A stretch of DNA of 7,154 nt, from NCBI GenBank assembly GCA_910588595.1, contig CAJUQU010000208.1, positions 1-7,154 of the forward strand, in the 5' to 3' direction. The notes under the pieces were generated by a model that was not told the origin of the DNA, ran no database searches, and worked only from the letters and a program-made list of their open reading frames with translations. Positions 6,801 to 7,154 of this stretch are shown here, piece by piece (the first letter of the stretch is position 1; the number at the start of each line of letters is the position of its first letter). The position numbers and the translations under genes were made by a program. Source of the DNA: an uncultured Lachnospiraceae bacterium (lineage in GTDB: Bacteria; Bacillota_A; Clostridia; Lachnospirales; Lachnospiraceae).

Positions 6801-7154
6801 AGGGGAACCATATCACGCAGGTCATCGACCAGAACAGCCATGCCTATGTGCGGAACGAGTATGACCATGCCGGGCGGGTGACGGCGCAGTACTATCTGGA
6901 CGGAACCAGGAGTATCCTGACATACGATCCGGAAAAACGCGAGAACTTGGTATATATCGAAGGGCTGGGGCGGACGGAGCGGTACCGGTACAACGAAGAC
7001 TTCCTGGTGACGCATACCTATTACGATGACGGCACGTGGGAAGAGACGGGCTATGACCAGTGGACGAACCATATCTATGAGAAGGACAGGAACGGGAATA
7101 TCACCCGCCGCCTGTATGACAGCATGGGAAGGCTGTGCAGGGAGACGCTGCCCT
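3869..7154 (+). CDS. VgrG-like/transmembrane/DUF6531-RHS fusion effector, 3' partial
   Basis: The frame is open from ATG 3869 through base 7154, giving 1095 codons here with no stop; the rest lies outside. Residues about 1-270 are a VgrG/gpD hub with QYDETDWEFLCRL at 150-162. Residues about 283-357 are a gp5-like OB fold, with SWYCLPEPGSTVHIYF at 327-342. Residues about 378-495 are short strands like a spike needle (GIYAASV, GTLSMDAG, GIQIDLENS). Residues about 500-535 are a charged linker. Residues 539-755 hold several glycine/alanine-rich hydrophobic segments. At 778 DPVNMATGGFCLTATDLILP opens a DUF6531 domain, followed by YNS (810-812) and GSLGKNWMLGLESRLF (818-833). RHS/YD repeats follow: YDSMGRL (895-901), YDHAGRV (998-1004), YDSMGRL (1083-1089). 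RHS proteins build a hollow beta-cage enclosing a C-terminal toxin; that part and the immunity gene are not visible. The N-terminus would attach the cage directly to an injection spike. It follows the DUF4280 gene by 10 bases. Fusion and families are confident; killing activity is inferred. Confidence 0.9.
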   Translation, partial: MKKIYQSIWVELPYSFVQIVDVNMTEGVNCHACMRVTAICEDEKQDEFLNRSVEHETVQAGYVKDEAGEEIFFTGKIQEVILTYEKGQMTVILTVASMTHAWDIVRRRRTFQNMDTTYGEIIRQVLSAYPGASWISTVDTEVNIPGFLLQYDETDWEFLCRLASHFEAYIMEDPSGENGQIYFGIPELSYGNKVDSDHYQISQDMETYLQYAQNVAQGMMLQNNLNWLVCSRVAYKLGETVIWKYVSCQIVSVSMTVKGSEILYFYVLGRSDGVKARYYGNPKISGLSLPATIRERSGNRLRVQFTIDPEYTPGNNFYFTYAIETTSWYCLPEPGSTVHIYFQNWNEFTGIAVQAMRQGGKARTGSVPEKGAVEDKSFSTADGKSIQFTDTGIYAASVADAASFTVSKDGTLSMDAGDIVLCAQDKMNIGKGMVRIGEEIQEVIPQNTILQVETGVAGLGIVSFEEDGIKLAEDKGIQIDLENSIRLIASGTLYYRPIQTDPPQTQYSDAELRKEDAAQREAHNAEVFEVREREASGKMGVGSVIAGIGAGIATVGLLCLIGAATVVSGGTALLAVGAGTTAFLFGNAKAQEGVQELGNMSVGDFSQPYNEIRDGVLGGFEKKQEIYDTIMYGSVMIGLGALLAPLGATAGKVLWWKLLAGQMGTAGGLSVGTMFLGDISDGYVDQSWQEYALNFGASAATAGIGFGVGMGLKAITQHLKPVSEFLTQNAFAPILIIGGETVIDVVVDWGVSMVFHQEYDLTMSILTSLASNIAFSIDPVNMATGGFCLTATDLILPDLTDGHFRLQRIYNSVIPCKGSLGKNWMLGLESRLFIREEEGLIDAVCMDGHAERFALEDGEWRNRRNGDSRYRLQKTDREEEGYVLLYIPEQKCYDYDSMGRLVSVRGKGKNKLAVSYQEAHISQVVTSAGYVLDFKYEGDRLSEIRDEAGRTVRYKYENDCLKAVCHVDEGVTTYHYDEGNHITQVIDQNSHAYVRNEYDHAGRVTAQYYLDGTRSILTYDPEKRENLVYIEGLGRTERYRYNEDFLVTHTYYDDGTWEETGYDQWTNHIYEKDRNGNITRRLYDSMGRLCRETLP
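5483..6133 (+). other. Membrane-segment region inside the VgrG-Rhs protein
   Basis: Four hydrophobic, glycine/alanine-rich stretches lie between the spike and RHS parts: residues 539-588 (MGVGSVIAGIGAGIATVGLL onward, long enough for a hairpin of two helices), 630-658 (MYGSVMIGLGALLAPLG), 694-714 (NFGASAATAGIGFGVGMGLK) and 731-755 (FAPILIIGGETVIDVVV). Type VI Rhs effectors of the PAAR-TM-RHS class carry similar segments before the cage, thought to help the toxin cross the target membrane. The same role here is an inference; some stretches may be packed helices and not true membrane spans. Confidence 0.6.
6200..7154 (+). other. DUF6531 domain and first RHS/YD repeats
   Basis: This is the beginning of the RHS cage within the long fusion. 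It opens with DPVNMATGGF and the YNS...GSLGKNW signature of DUF6531, then DGHAERFALEDG, then YD-repeat units of roughly 20 residues (YDSMGRL, YDEGNHI, YDHAGRV, YDQWTNHI, YDSMGRL). Two 60-base lines counted by hand (6361-6420 and 6841-6900) are 36/60 GC, against 31/60 and 29/60 for lines in the spike part (4321-4380, 5101-5160), so the RHS part appears richer in GC. The conserved RHS core end and toxin tip are beyond the window. Confidence 0.85.

Noticed and set aside
6482..7072. Minus-strand open frame of 196 codons
   Set aside because: It lies wholly opposite the RHS coding sequence, has no convincing ribosome binding site that I could see, and its translation is a low-complexity, valine-rich shadow of the higher-GC plus-strand gene.
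3859..7154. Apparent gene-free 3.3-kb stretch or a broken gene on the plus strand
   Set aside because: Codon-by-codon reading from 3869 shows no stop to the window edge, with consistent domains throughout, so it is an intact but 3'-partial gene, not a pseudogene.
1..7154. Insertion sequence, tRNA, riboswitch or rho-independent terminator
   Set aside because: I found no terminal inverted repeats with a transposase, no cloverleaf, and no GC-rich hairpin followed by a T run in the short gaps between genes.

Overview
The window is one tightly packed plus-strand gene cluster with five reading frames: four complete and one open at the right edge. Every start is preceded by a strong purine-rich GGAGG-type ribosome binding site, and gaps range from +17 bases to an 11-base overlap. 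GC content is intermediate, around 40-60% in the 60-base lines counted by hand, and AGA/AGG/ATA codons are common. Together these point to a Bacillota genome, most likely a Lachnospiraceae-type gut clostridium. The taxon is an inference; no marker gene is present.

Layout: (1) 55-1485 is a VgrG/gpD-like contractile-injection spike protein of 476 aa. (2) 1495-2508 is a protein with an alpha-helical N-terminal part and a very regular C-terminal pentapeptide-repeat helix. (3) 2498-3013 is a 171-aa protein whose C-terminal two thirds resemble the Imm11/DUF1629 family. (4) 3031-3858 is a PAAR-like DUF4280 tip protein with an acidic N-terminal extension. (5) 3869 to beyond 7154 is a giant fusion, read here by hand because it has no stop in the window. 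It comprises a second VgrG-like spike module, a glycine-rich membrane-segment region, a DUF6531 domain and the first RHS/YD repeats. The expected C-terminal toxin and its immunity gene lie downstream, outside the window.

Together the genes look like a spike and effector-loading cassette: a bare spike, a candidate adaptor (pentapeptide protein), an Imm11-like partner, a tip cap (DUF4280), and a spike protein carrying an RHS cage on the same chain. This parallels VgrG-adaptor-PAAR-Rhs modules of type VI secretion, but in an apparently single-membrane bacterium. No sheath, tube, baseplate or ATPase gene is visible, so either the machine is encoded elsewhere or the cassette works in a way not yet described. 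No RNA gene, CRISPR array, insertion sequence, attachment site or convincing terminator was found. There is no gene-free stretch longer than 54 bases.
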